DNA from: a virus
DNA: 20,236 bases
Strand: one strand, 5' to 3'
Virus record (IMG/VR): IMGVR_UViG_3300006947_000120
Coordinates: 1-20,236 of that record
The notes beneath the pieces were generated by a model. It worked only from the letters and a program-made list of their open reading frames with translations, did no database searches and had not been told where the DNA came from. Every line of letters starts with the position of its first letter. The first letter of the stretch is position 1. Positions 8,571 through 14,987 of this stretch are shown here, in pieces. A program made the position numbers and the translations under genes.

Positions 8571-8804
8571 ATGGAAATGGACGCAATCTTGAATATACTT
8601 TTTGCCATCGTAATTAGCGGCCTTGGCTGGCTTATTAAGAGTCAAAAAGAAGAGCTGGATCGCGTCCGTATCCTACTCAATAGAACTCGTGAAGAAATGG
8701 CGAAGGAGTACGTTACTAAAAATGATAGCTCTCAGGTGCTTTCTCAGATTATGAGCAAATTCGACAGGCTAGAAGAGAAGATCGACCGACTTATGGAGAG
8801 GTAA
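8571..8804 (+). CDS. N-terminally membrane-anchored coiled-coil protein (spanin-like topology)
   Basis: A 77-residue protein with one N-terminal transmembrane helix (about residues 5-22, AILNILFAIVISGLGWLI) followed by a charged heptad-like coiled coil ending EEKIDRLMER. The chosen start is the ATG one base after the preceding TAA; GGAAGG at 8554-8559 could also serve ATG 8577. An earlier in-frame ATG at 8529 would overlap the preceding gene by 41 bases and is less likely. The topology resembles an i-spanin (Rz-like), and the holin/endolysin genes follow, but no Rz1 partner with a lipobox is visible. It could equally be an unrelated small membrane protein. Confidence 0.7.
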   Translation: MEMDAILNILFAIVISGLGWLIKSQKEELDRVRILLNRTREEMAKEYVTKNDSSQVLSQIMSKFDRLEEKIDRLMER

Positions 8805-8808
8805 GCTC

Positions 8809-9276
8809 ATGGCTGTACTTGAAACCATAATGGCGGCAAACGCAGCTTATGGCGTGATTAAAAAATGCCTTGAGAATGGCCGTGAAGTTTCCGGCATGAT
8901 TGGTCATGTTGGCAAGTTCCTATCCGCAGAAGACGATTTAAAAGATGCAGTAAGCCGCAAGAAGAATAACCCTTTGACTGCTATTACTGGAGGTGCTGAA
9001 GGCGACTGGGAAGAGTTTCAAGCCCTTGAAAACATTCAAGAACAGCGCCGTGAACTTGAGTCTTGGTGCAGATTGTATGCCGCTCCCGGCACTTGGGACA
9101 AATGGCAATTTTTTCAGGCTGAAGCTCGTAAGGCGCGCAGGGCCGCACAGAAGCAACGTGAAAAAGAGCGTGAAGAGCTTGTCGAGGTGGTGATGATTTG
9201 TATCGGATGCCTTTTTGCAATCAGCGGTATGGCTGCGCTTATTTATGCTCTTGGGCGTTATATGGAAAAGTGGTAA
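8809..9276 (+). CDS. Hypothetical protein with C-terminal membrane helix
   Basis: A 155-residue protein. The N-terminus is helical, and a middle segment GDWEEFQALENIQEQRREL (about 65-83) is followed by an aromatic patch (WCRLYAAPGTWDKWQFF). Next comes a strongly basic coiled helix (about 105-122), and one hydrophobic membrane helix near the end (about 126-148). From memory, proteins with the DWEEF...LYxxPGxW pattern recur in marine phages without known function. It lies between a membrane coiled-coil gene and the holin-like genes, so a role in envelope disruption is possible but unproven. Confidence 0.75.
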   Translation: MAVLETIMAANAAYGVIKKCLENGREVSGMIGHVGKFLSAEDDLKDAVSRKKNNPLTAITGGAEGDWEEFQALENIQEQRRELESWCRLYAAPGTWDKWQFFQAEARKARRAAQKQREKEREELVEVVMICIGCLFAISGMAALIYALGRYMEKW

Positions 9277-9283
9277 TGTGGAA

Positions 9284-9448
9284 ATGTGGTTTCTTGTATG
9301 GTTCCAGTTCATGAACAACGATTTAAATTACCACCAGCTATCGCAGCATCCAGATAGAGGCGAATGCATGAGAGCGAGAGATGACGCAAAGGTTTTGGTA
9401 ACGAGTCAGAATATTATGGTGCAGTGTTTTGAGGTTATACCAGAATAG
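9284..9448 (+). CDS. Small protein with hydrophobic N-terminus and Cys pair
   Basis: A 54-residue protein starting at ATG 9284, eight bases after the previous stop. The frame also reads back to ATG 9215, but that would overlap the previous gene by 62 bases. The N-terminus MWFLVWFQFM is hydrophobic. A polar region with Cys28 and Cys48 follows (GECMRARDDAKVLV, then QNIMVQC). The layout resembles short marine phage proteins with a 'C..A...AKVLV......C' pattern and matches the gene at 11851-12075. A disulfide-linked periplasmic or secreted micro-protein is plausible; function unknown. Confidence 0.55.
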   Translation: MWFLVWFQFMNNDLNYHQLSQHPDRGECMRARDDAKVLVTSQNIMVQCFEVIPE

Positions 9449-9461
9449 GCTAAGGAAATAC

Positions 9462-9563
9462 GTGGTGTATGACAAAGATGGAAAAGTTGTTATAATAACT
9501 GAACACAGGCACCACGCTATTGCGTACGCAAGGAGTTTGAAAGATGGCAGCAACAATACTTGA
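9462..9563 (+). CDS. Candidate 33-residue micro-protein with GTG start
   Basis: GTG at 9462 is preceded by AAGGA (9452-9456) with five-base spacing and opens 33 codons ending at TGA 9561-9563. The sequence VYDKDGKVVIITEHRHHAIA has the strand-turn-strand look of tiny phage proteins. It overlaps the next gene by 20 bases. Without this gene, 9449-9543 would be an unusually long gap for this stretch. Support is limited to the ribosome-binding site and the plausible sequence. Confidence 0.4.
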   Translation: MVYDKDGKVVIITEHRHHAIAYARSLKDGSNNT

Positions 9564-9795
9564 CGATTGGAAAGTTTTGCCACGTCTTATGATGCTGGCA
9601 GTCACTGTGCTGACATATCAAGCAGTTCATTGGTTCATGTCCCTGCCCGACCCAAGCGTGGCCCAGTCAGGTCTTGTCTCAGTATGTATGGGCGCTCTCA
9701 CAGGTTGCTTTGGCATCTGGATGGGTAAGGAGTCGAAGACAAGCGTTACAACTACTGGCTCAACGTCAAAGGTAGAGTATGAGGTGGGCAAGTGA
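9544..9795 (+). CDS. Putative holin with two membrane helices
   Basis: An 83-residue protein. AAGGAG at 9530-9535 stands eight bases before ATG 9544. After the short polar start (MAATILDDWKVLPR), two hydrophobic segments occur at about 15-33 and 43-61, separated by a short SLPDPSVAQ turn, then a polar tail. Size, two helices and polar C-terminus fit small class II-like holins. The 'DDWKVLPRLMML' start recurs in marine phage proteins annotated as holins, from memory. It overlaps the next holin-like gene as GTGA, and an endolysin follows downstream. It could be an antiholin partner instead. Confidence 0.65.
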   Translation: MAATILDDWKVLPRLMMLAVTVLTYQAVHWFMSLPDPSVAQSGLVSVCMGALTGCFGIWMGKESKTSVTTTGSTSKVEYEVGK

Positions 9796-10193
9796 GTATT
9801 TTAAGCGCACTAATCGGTCCAGCAACAGAACTTGCTGGAAAATTCATCCAAGACAAAGATCAAGCGGCAAAGCTGGCGCATGAGCTAGGCACTATGGCTG
9901 ACAGACACGCGCAGGAAGCCATGCTGTCGCAGATAGAGGTCAACAAAGCTGAAGCGGCCTCTGGGTCGGTGTTTAAGGGCGGATGGCGCCCATTTATTGG
10001 CTGGGTGTGTGGAGTCGCGTTTGCGTATCACTTTGTGCTACAGCCGTTCATTGTATTCGTGGTTGCAGCCGCCGGTATAGCAATTCCTGAACTGCCAAGC
10101 TTTGACATGGGCAGTTTGATGACTGTAATGATGGGAATGCTTGGGCTTGGCGGATTGAGAAGCTACGAGAAAAAACAGGGGCTGACAAAATAA
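9792..10193 (+). CDS. 3-TM holin of gene-transfer-agent type
   Basis: A 133-residue protein starting at GTG 9792 in a GTGA overlap, with GAGGTG at 9781-9786. A helical charged N-terminus (about 1-55, KFIQDKDQAAKLAHELG) leads to the motif GGWRPFIGWVCGVAFAYHF (about 63-81). Hydrophobic segments and a final Gly/Met-rich helix (MTVMMGMLGLGGLRSYEKK) follow. The WRPF..W plus LGLGGLR.YEK pattern is the one I know from the GTA-type 3-TM holin family (PF11351). Such proteins permeabilise the inner membrane to release endolysin. The family is frequent in alphaproteobacterial phages and gene transfer agents, which hints at the host. Confidence 0.8.
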   Translation: MSILSALIGPATELAGKFIQDKDQAAKLAHELGTMADRHAQEAMLSQIEVNKAEAASGSVFKGGWRPFIGWVCGVAFAYHFVLQPFIVFVVAAAGIAIPELPSFDMGSLMTVMMGMLGLGGLRSYEKKQGLTK

Positions 10194-10447
10194 TGGCTAC
10201 TCCAAGAAAAGGCAAAGCCCGCGTAAAAGTAACCGCCAGTGGCAAGAAAGTAAGCTACGGTCAAGCTGGAAATGCAAAGGGAGGTGGACCAAGGGTCAAA
10301 CCCGGCACATCTAAGGGTGATGCATATTGCGCAAGATCCGCCGGGCAAAAGAAAAGCCACCCAAAAGCTGCGGCTAATCCAAACAGCCCATTAAACTTAT
10401 CACGTAAGCGCTGGAAATGTTCCGGCACAAAATCAAAGAGGAGCTGA
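10193..10447 (+). CDS. Small basic protein, DUF6321-like
   Basis: An 84-residue, very Lys/Arg-rich protein overlapping the holin stop as TAATG. It has a Gly-rich region (GNAKGGGPRVKPGTSKGD), a CARSAGQKK motif and a final PNSPLNLSRKRWKCSG motif. The pattern 'KPGTS.GD.YCARSA...PN...LSRKRWKC' matches, from memory, the phage family named DUF6321 (assignment not certain). Two Cys (about 46 and 76) could pair or bind metal. It is the first of three consecutive tiny basic genes between holin and endolysin. Nucleic-acid binding is suggested by charge alone. Confidence 0.7.
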   Translation: MATPRKGKARVKVTASGKKVSYGQAGNAKGGGPRVKPGTSKGDAYCARSAGQKKSHPKAAANPNSPLNLSRKRWKCSGTKSKRS

Positions 10448-10449
10448 AC

Positions 10450-10605
10450 ATGGGACTATACTCAAATATTGCGGCAAAGAAGAAACGCATCAAATCTGGT
10501 TCTGGCGAGACGATGCGCAAGAAAGGCGCAAAGGGCGCACCGGCCAAGGGCGCGTTTAAACGTGCAGCCCTTACAGCGAAAAAACCTAAGAAGAGGATGG
10601 TATAA
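10450..10605 (+). CDS. 50-residue Lys-rich protein
   Basis: The start at ATG 10450 was chosen because AGGAG (10439-10443) stands six bases upstream, while the longer frame from 10417 would overlap the previous gene. The protein (MGLYSNIAAKKKRIKSGSGE, then repeated KGA/AKKPKK segments) has about a third Lys/Arg and almost no acidic residues. It resembles histone-like tails or small basic virion proteins. From memory, similar peptides lie beside DUF6321-like genes in other marine phages. No known function. Its TAA overlaps the next ATG as TAATG. Confidence 0.65.
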   Translation: MGLYSNIAAKKKRIKSGSGETMRKKGAKGAPAKGAFKRAALTAKKPKKRMV

Positions 10606-10772
10606 TGGCTAAGGGTGTTAAGCATTATTTTAAGAATGGCAAAGAACATAATGGCCCAATCCATAAAACTAATGGACAAGTCATGTCTGGCGCAAAGCAC
10701 ACTGCATCCAGCAAGCCATTAGTCCACATGAGTGATCTGTCGGCTACAGCTAAGAAGATGACAAAAAAATGA
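10605..10772 (+). CDS. 55-residue basic protein
   Basis: ATG 10605 overlaps the preceding TAA, and the TGA at 10770-10772 overlaps the endolysin ATG, so it is tightly embedded in the operon. The sequence starts MAKGVKHYFKNGKEHNGPIH and has an MSGAKHTASS motif, then LVHMSDLSATAKK and a basic end. It is rich in Lys and His. Short proteins with this 'KHYFK.G.EH.G..HK' start occur in marine phages, from memory, without a known role. The TAATG/ATGA linkage on both sides is the best evidence that it is expressed. Confidence 0.65.
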   Translation: MAKGVKHYFKNGKEHNGPIHKTNGQVMSGAKHTASSKPLVHMSDLSATAKKMTKK

Positions 10773-11392
10773 GCGAGGCAATGAAAAACCTGCAAACCAA
10801 AATTGGCGTTGGTGCTGATGGCGCGTTCGGGCCGAATACGGCGAGGGCCATCGCCAAGCATTTTGATCTATCGCCTGAGAAGGCAGCGCACTTGCTTGGT
10901 CAAGCGCACCACGAAAGCGGTGGATTTAAGCGCACCCGTGAGGGGCTGCATTACTCAACGCCAGAGCGAATTCAAGCTGTGTGGCCGTCGCGCTTCCCAA
11001 CTGTTGAAAGCGCGATGCCATACGCACGCAACCCGTCTGGCCTAGCAAACAAGGTTTACGCTGACCGAATGGGCAATGGCAATCAGGCGTCTTGCGAAGG
11101 CTCGCTCTACTGTGGCAGAGGTTTTCTACAACTCACTGGTAAATCAAATTACAGCAATTTCGCAACTGACATGCGAATTCCAGAAATCTTAACAGATCCA
11201 GATTTGGTGGCCAAAACATACGCTATAGAAACAGCTATCTGGTTTTTCAAAACCAACGGCTTGTTTAAAATAGCTGTCGAGGGCGTGGATGAGGAAACAA
11301 TCCGCAAAATCACCAAACGTGTAAACGGCGGCTATCACGGGCTGGAAGACAGGATAGAGCAGACCAATAAAGTCCACGGCTGGCTTATATAA
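10769..11392 (+). CDS. Endolysin, glycoside hydrolase family 19 (chitinase-like lysozyme)
   Basis: A 207-residue enzyme predicted to cleave the glycan strands of peptidoglycan at the end of infection. Residues about 5-30 (LQTKIGVGADGAFGPNTARA) look like a shortened peptidoglycan-binding repeat. The catalytic domain follows, with HHESGGF at 47-53 (Glu49 the likely general acid), the family block YCGRGFLQLTG at 114-124, a LANKVYADRMGNG segment, and RVNGG at 184-188. There is no signal peptide, so export depends on the holins encoded upstream. The start is in an ATGA overlap with the previous gene. The length fits single-domain GH19 phage lysins. Confidence 0.88.
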   Translation: MSEAMKNLQTKIGVGADGAFGPNTARAIAKHFDLSPEKAAHLLGQAHHESGGFKRTREGLHYSTPERIQAVWPSRFPTVESAMPYARNPSGLANKVYADRMGNGNQASCEGSLYCGRGFLQLTGKSNYSNFATDMRIPEILTDPDLVAKTYAIETAIWFFKTNGLFKIAVEGVDEETIRKITKRVNGGYHGLEDRIEQTNKVHGWLI

Positions 11393-11403
11393 TTTAGCTA
11401 ACT

Positions 11404-11778
11404 ATGCAGGATCAAGAGGCCAGCGCAAATGTAGGACGGGCGGGAGAATATCTCGCCCTTAGCCGACTGAGCCGCTTAGGTTATTTCTGTACTCTTGCGC
11501 CCTCACAAGACCACGATGGGTATATACAAACGGATACACGCATCCTGACGTTGCAAATTAAAACGTCGTCAAAAATCAGACATTGGAAATACCAGTTTTT
11601 CACCAAGCACGGCAAAGGTCGGCAGCGTTCTGACGTTTACGCATTTGTTGCGTTAGATTTAGACGCCATTTTTCTTTGCCGGGGCGATGATCCTATAATT
11701 AGGCCAAGCTCAACTCACTTAGATGCTGAACTTTTTGAGCCAAGAAGCATGCACAAAGTTTTATCGTCGTTCGATTGA
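11404..11778 (+). CDS. PD-(D/E)XK nuclease-like protein
   Basis: A 124-residue protein, last of the rightward block. Seen motifs: GRAGEYLALSRLSRLGY (11-27, with Glu15), DHDGY (36-40) and ILTLQIKTSS (47-56, with Gln51-x-Lys53). The order Glu helix, Asp, then (Q/E/D)xK after a strand is that of the PD-(D/E)XK fold, similar to small Holliday junction resolvase-like or intron-endonuclease-like members (PDDEXK_5 type). A Gln at the E/D position is tolerated in some families. A likely role is DNA processing, such as packaging or host DNA breakdown. Location beside the lysin is not informative. Activity unproven. Confidence 0.6.
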   Translation: MQDQEASANVGRAGEYLALSRLSRLGYFCTLAPSQDHDGYIQTDTRILTLQIKTSSKIRHWKYQFFTKHGKGRQRSDVYAFVALDLDAIFLCRGDDPIIRPSSTHLDAELFEPRSMHKVLSSFD

Positions 11779-11790
11779 TTTGGCTTTGCT

Positions 11791-11812
11791 AAGTAATATC
11801 GCAGTATTACTT
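11791..11812. terminator. Inverted repeat in the convergent intergenic gap
   Basis: AAGTAATA (11791-11798) and TATTACTT (11805-11812) form a perfect 8-bp AT-rich stem with a six-base loop, 12 bases after the nuclease stop and before the end of the leftward operon (11851). It could be a weak bidirectional terminator or a protein-binding site; no strong U-tract follows on either strand. Confidence 0.3.
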
Positions 11813-11850
11813 GTCTCTCTGAAATATATCTAAGTGCGCCCCGGTGTCTT

Positions 11851-12075
11851 TTAACTATTTGGCCTTGCCATTGGCCTAATTGATGAAGACGGTATGTCAG
11901 TTCGTCTGCATTCAGCCATGCTGTTTCTTGATTGCGACAAAATCACGGGATAAATCGCGTCGTTGGCCACCGAACAAGTGGGCATGTCTTTGAAGTAAAT
12001 AGTTGACGTGGCCTCATAGGAGTTGACGCCAGAGGTCACGATGTAAGTTAGCGTAAGTGCTGCCCAATAGGTCAT
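11851..12075 (-). CDS. Small protein with hydrophobic N-terminus and Cys pair
   Basis: A 74-residue protein, the last gene of the leftward operon. Its ATG overlaps the stop of the upstream HTH gene (ATGA at 12072-12075), which strongly favours translation. The N-terminus (MTYWAALTLTYIVTSGVNSY) could be a strand pair or weak signal. Cys34 and Cys56 flank a helical segment (CSVANDAIYPVILSQSRNSM), and the tail is polar (IPSSSIRPMARPNS). The layout resembles the rightward gene 9284-9448. Function unknown; a periplasmic disulfide micro-protein is possible. Confidence 0.6.
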   Translation of the reverse strand: MTYWAALTLTYIVTSGVNSYEATSTIYFKDMPTCSVANDAIYPVILSQSRNSMAECRRTDIPSSSIRPMARPNS

Positions 12076-12842
12076 TCCGCTTCCCTCTCAAAGCCAGAGT
12101 AAAGCGCTTTAATAGGCTGCTTGCTAAATACCCAGCGCCACTGCTTCTTTGGCTGACCGTCAATTACAACAAGGTCACGCACCCGGTACAGCTTGTCAGA
12201 TTCAAACATGGACTTGAGGTAACTTGACGTGCGTGGGATGCTATCGCCCAGCAGGCCAGCGGCCTCTGAGGCAGTTATTCGTTGGTCATAGCTTAACATG
12301 CGGAAAAGTTTCTCGCCCTGCTCAACGCCATTTTCTCTACGGCGCTGGGCCATATCAAACGCACTCTTGGTAAGAGTGCTACCTTTTTTCAGGTTGCACG
12401 GTAAAGAAGGCCTCAAGCCGCGTTTTTGCATGAGCTTTTCAAACTCCATGAGACAATGCGCGTATGTAACCTCATATCGTTGCTCTTTTGTAGTGGCCGC
12501 TCCCAAGTTTTCTTGCAATTTCAGAAAGGCAGCTTGCTTATCTCTTTCTTCAGCATTCTTATAAGTGCGTCTTGTTCTTGCAGGCGCTGCTTCAAATTGG
12601 GCCGCGTCTCCGTCTTCGGCTCCCCCAGAATTATCTGATTCACTCTCTCTAGTCGATGTATATATATCATTATTTGGTCCAAATTCACGCTTTTTCCTTT
12701 TAAGTTTAATGCCAAGCTGGTTTGTCACACGGGATACCGTTGACGGGGTTACGCGCAGTAAGTCAGCAATATCACCTTGAGACATACCCATCTCAGCGCA
12801 TTTCATAATTTGATCTGTTAAAACGTCAACTTTCTGTGTCAT
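12072..12842 (-). CDS. Helix-turn-helix DNA-binding protein
   Basis: A 256-residue protein. Residues about 8-45 form an HTH (MSQGDIADLLRVTPSTVSRV) followed by a basic stretch KLKRKKRE. A linker rich in Ser, Glu and Asp follows (about 55-95). A central helical region carries a EQRYEVTYAHCLMEFEKLMQ stretch. The last 70 residues look like a second winged-helix-like unit (ITASEAAGLLGDSIPRTSSY, then LYRVRDLVVIDGQPKKQWRW). It starts in an ATGA overlap with the zinc-ribbon gene, with GGGAG just upstream. It is likely a phage regulator or replication-initiation helper, given its place after the primase. I cannot name the family. Confidence 0.65.
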   Translation of the reverse strand: MTQKVDVLTDQIMKCAEMGMSQGDIADLLRVTPSTVSRVTNQLGIKLKRKKREFGPNNDIYTSTRESESDNSGGAEDGDAAQFEAAPARTRRTYKNAEERDKQAAFLKLQENLGAATTKEQRYEVTYAHCLMEFEKLMQKRGLRPSLPCNLKKGSTLTKSAFDMAQRRRENGVEQGEKLFRMLSYDQRITASEAAGLLGDSIPRTSSYLKSMFESDKLYRVRDLVVIDGQPKKQWRWVFSKQPIKALYSGFEREAE

Positions 12843-13009
12843 TCATCTTCTCCCTCAAAAGGCTCTATTTGGCCCGTACCTGCGCAATTATCGCATTCAG
12901 TTGTTTCTGTGTCTGGGAAACCATAATCATTGTTAAGGCTTTGCGTGACAAACGTCTCTCGCTCTTGTGATCCGGTGCCATTGCATTCTGGGCAATCAAT
13001 CCATTCCAT
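12839..13009 (-). CDS. Zinc-ribbon micro-protein (DnaJ-type CxxCxGxG pair)
   Basis: A 56-residue protein with two CxxC-x-G-x-G knuckles: CPECNGTG (Cys6, Cys9) and CDNCAGTG (Cys39, Cys42), as in one zinc site of the DnaJ central domain. The tail is acidic. I chose ATG 13009 rather than an upstream frame start at 13087 because AAGGAG lies six to seven bases before it on this strand. It overlaps the end of the primase gene by 14 bases and the next gene by ATGA. It probably binds one zinc ion and acts as a protein- or nucleic-acid-binding adaptor; target unknown. Confidence 0.75.
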   Translation of the reverse strand: MEWIDCPECNGTGSQERETFVTQSLNNDYGFPDTETTECDNCAGTGQIEPFEGEDE

Positions 13010-14912
13010 TATCTTTCTCCTTACATTTTCCATCTTTATCTGTGAACCAAACGAAACCCTCGTTCTGCACCAAATGCCCTGCGCCAATCAACGCTGCCAC
13101 AGCCTGTTTATATATTGAGCTTGGGTTTGACGCTGAGGACACTTTGCCAACAAAGTGGTCCTTCACTGTCTCCTCAGAGATAACCCAAAAGGTGCGTGGA
13201 TCAGGCCAGCCGGGGCCGCTTGGATTGGGATTACCTATGCCCTCGCCGCGCAATTGAGTAAACACCTTGCGAATAAGCAACTGGTTCTTTCCCTTAATGC
13301 GTGGCTTGTTAGCCTCCTCAATCTCGCTGTCCGACGCCTTGTGGATGGTGCAGGTTGTTACATCGTCACCATCCTCATCTATACCAAGCTCAATCACGTT
13401 TAGCTTAAACGAGAATAGAGTACCCGTCTCCATGTCGCGCTGCTTAGTCGCCCTTGCCGTGCGCATGCCCGTGGCTTCATCGTGGTCCAGCTCAATCTCT
13501 GTGTCAGTGGCAGCGCGTAAGCTCGAATGCCCCCTAGCCCCAGCGGCTTTATCTTTTCCAGAGTGATGCACCACTGCCAAGCTGGCACTTGTTATCTCGC
13601 GCAGCTTATCGCAATTGCCAATAAACTTGGTCATGTCTTCAGGAGAGTTTTCATTGCCACCAGCCATAGACCGGCTGAGCGTGTCCACAACTATAAACTT
13701 AACTTGGCCGTGCTTACGAGACACCTCGCGGCATAGCTTCTCCAACACAACCATGTCCACGTCGCCGTCAAGCAAGTTTACCGGCAAAGGTCTAACGGCC
13801 AGCTTAACGTCCTTGTGTTCGGGGTACTGTCTACTAAGAGCCACAACCCGGTTGTGCATGCCCATGCCGCCTTCTGTGGCAAGATACAAAACTGAACCGC
13901 CAATGACTTTATGGCCGTTCCATTCCTGCCCGGCAGCAATATGCCAAGCCATGTCTAAGGCAAAGAATGACTTGCCCACGTTGGACGGGCCATAAATCAC
14001 TGACATTTGGCCGGAGCCAAGCCATCCCTTCACAAGGTAATTGCGGCTTAGCTGCGGTATGGCCTCACCCGGCATGAAGATTTGATCCATCACGCTCTGC
14101 ACTGTTAAAGCCTTGCGTGTGGCATCTGGGCCTTGGTTGACCCACATGTCGGAATAGTCCCAGCCATCATTCTCAGGCATGATGTACTCAACGCCCAACT
14201 CAGAGAATGCACGCTCACACTCCTTGCGGCCAGCGTCGTCATTATCTCCGGCAATGACAAATTCAGTGTCGGGCTTGGCTTGTTGTAGGTTGTCTACAAC
14301 CGCCAAGATATTGCCAGCGTTCAGTGCGAAGACGCAGGGCTTACCTGTGGCTTCATGCACTGTGGCTGCTGTTGCCCAGCCCTCTGCGATATATGCAAAC
14401 TCACGAATAGGTCCACCAATCACGCTAAAGTTGCCGATTACTGGAAGCTGGTAGGAAAACTTCTTCTTACCATCTGCGTCAATAAACTGCGCGCCAACGC
14501 GCCTGCCCTTCACGTCGATGATTGGTATTGCCAAGGTGTCGCCGTCAATGGTTGCGTTGTGAAGCTTCAGGCGCTTCTTCTCAAGATACGGGTGACTACT
14601 CATAACGTCACGCTCAGGCCATTCAATATCAACTCTCTTTACCTCTGGTTGCGCCGTGTGTCCCGGCTGAGGCCATAGCGACATATCGCGCAGCCTATCC
14701 TTAATTGATTTATAGTCGTTACACTTGCGGCAATTGACCATAACTTCGCCTTGAAATTCTTTAATCCAAAATCTATCTGTGCCTGAGCATGATGGGCATG
14801 GGCCGTGAAACTCGCCTTGCGACGTTTTCTTCAGCTCAAGATTGCGAATAATTGTTTGACCAAATTCGCTCCATCGTGCGTTTGGAAACTTGCTCTCCGT
14901 AAAAACTTTCAT
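12996..14912 (-). CDS. Toprim primase fused to RepA-like helicase ATPase
   Basis: A 638-residue replication protein. An N-terminal zinc ribbon (CPSC at 39-42 and CRKC at 61-64) likely recognises the template. A Toprim domain follows, with AEGWATAATV (Glu177) and AGDNDDAG (Asp223, Asp225), the metal-binding residues for primer synthesis. The C-terminal half is a RecA-type AAA_25/RepA helicase: Walker A GPSNVGKS (308-315), Walker B IVVD (407-410), and VVHHSGKD with ARGHSSLRAATD (447-470). It would unwind and prime phage DNA, like T7 gp4 but with a RepA-type ATPase. AAGGAA stands seven bases before the ATG. A final region (about 545-638) looks like an added winged-helix segment. No polymerase gene adjoins it here. 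Confidence 0.88.
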   Translation of the reverse strand: MKVFTESKFPNARWSEFGQTIIRNLELKKTSQGEFHGPCPSCSGTDRFWIKEFQGEVMVNCRKCNDYKSIKDRLRDMSLWPQPGHTAQPEVKRVDIEWPERDVMSSHPYLEKKRLKLHNATIDGDTLAIPIIDVKGRRVGAQFIDADGKKKFSYQLPVIGNFSVIGGPIREFAYIAEGWATAATVHEATGKPCVFALNAGNILAVVDNLQQAKPDTEFVIAGDNDDAGRKECERAFSELGVEYIMPENDGWDYSDMWVNQGPDATRKALTVQSVMDQIFMPGEAIPQLSRNYLVKGWLGSGQMSVIYGPSNVGKSFFALDMAWHIAAGQEWNGHKVIGGSVLYLATEGGMGMHNRVVALSRQYPEHKDVKLAVRPLPVNLLDGDVDMVVLEKLCREVSRKHGQVKFIVVDTLSRSMAGGNENSPEDMTKFIGNCDKLREITSASLAVVHHSGKDKAAGARGHSSLRAATDTEIELDHDEATGMRTARATKQRDMETGTLFSFKLNVIELGIDEDGDDVTTCTIHKASDSEIEEANKPRIKGKNQLLIRKVFTQLRGEGIGNPNPSGPGWPDPRTFWVISEETVKDHFVGKVSSASNPSSIYKQAVAALIGAGHLVQNEGFVWFTDKDGKCKEKDNGMD

Positions 14913-14941
14913 TATACATTCCTTACTGACTGCTCCTAAAG

Positions 14942-14987
14942 ATTTATGCCCCGGTGTTCACTGCACCCGCCGGGGCATAAATTTTTT
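14942..14987. terminator. Perfect 13-bp hairpin with T6 on the + strand
   Basis: Arms 14942-14954 (ATTTATGCCCCGG) and 14970-14982 (CCGGGGCATAAAT) pair perfectly around a 15-base loop. On the + strand the right arm ends in and continues as TTTTTT (14982-14987), a textbook intrinsic terminator. The flanking genes, however, run leftward. Read leftward, the hairpin falls after the ssDNA-binding protein stop, before the primase ribosome-binding site, with a poorer U-run, so it may attenuate primase expression. Confidence 0.6.

Noticed and set aside
13010-13087. Upstream start for the zinc-ribbon gene
   Set aside because: It would overlap the primase by a further 78 bases; AAGGAG positions the start at 13009.
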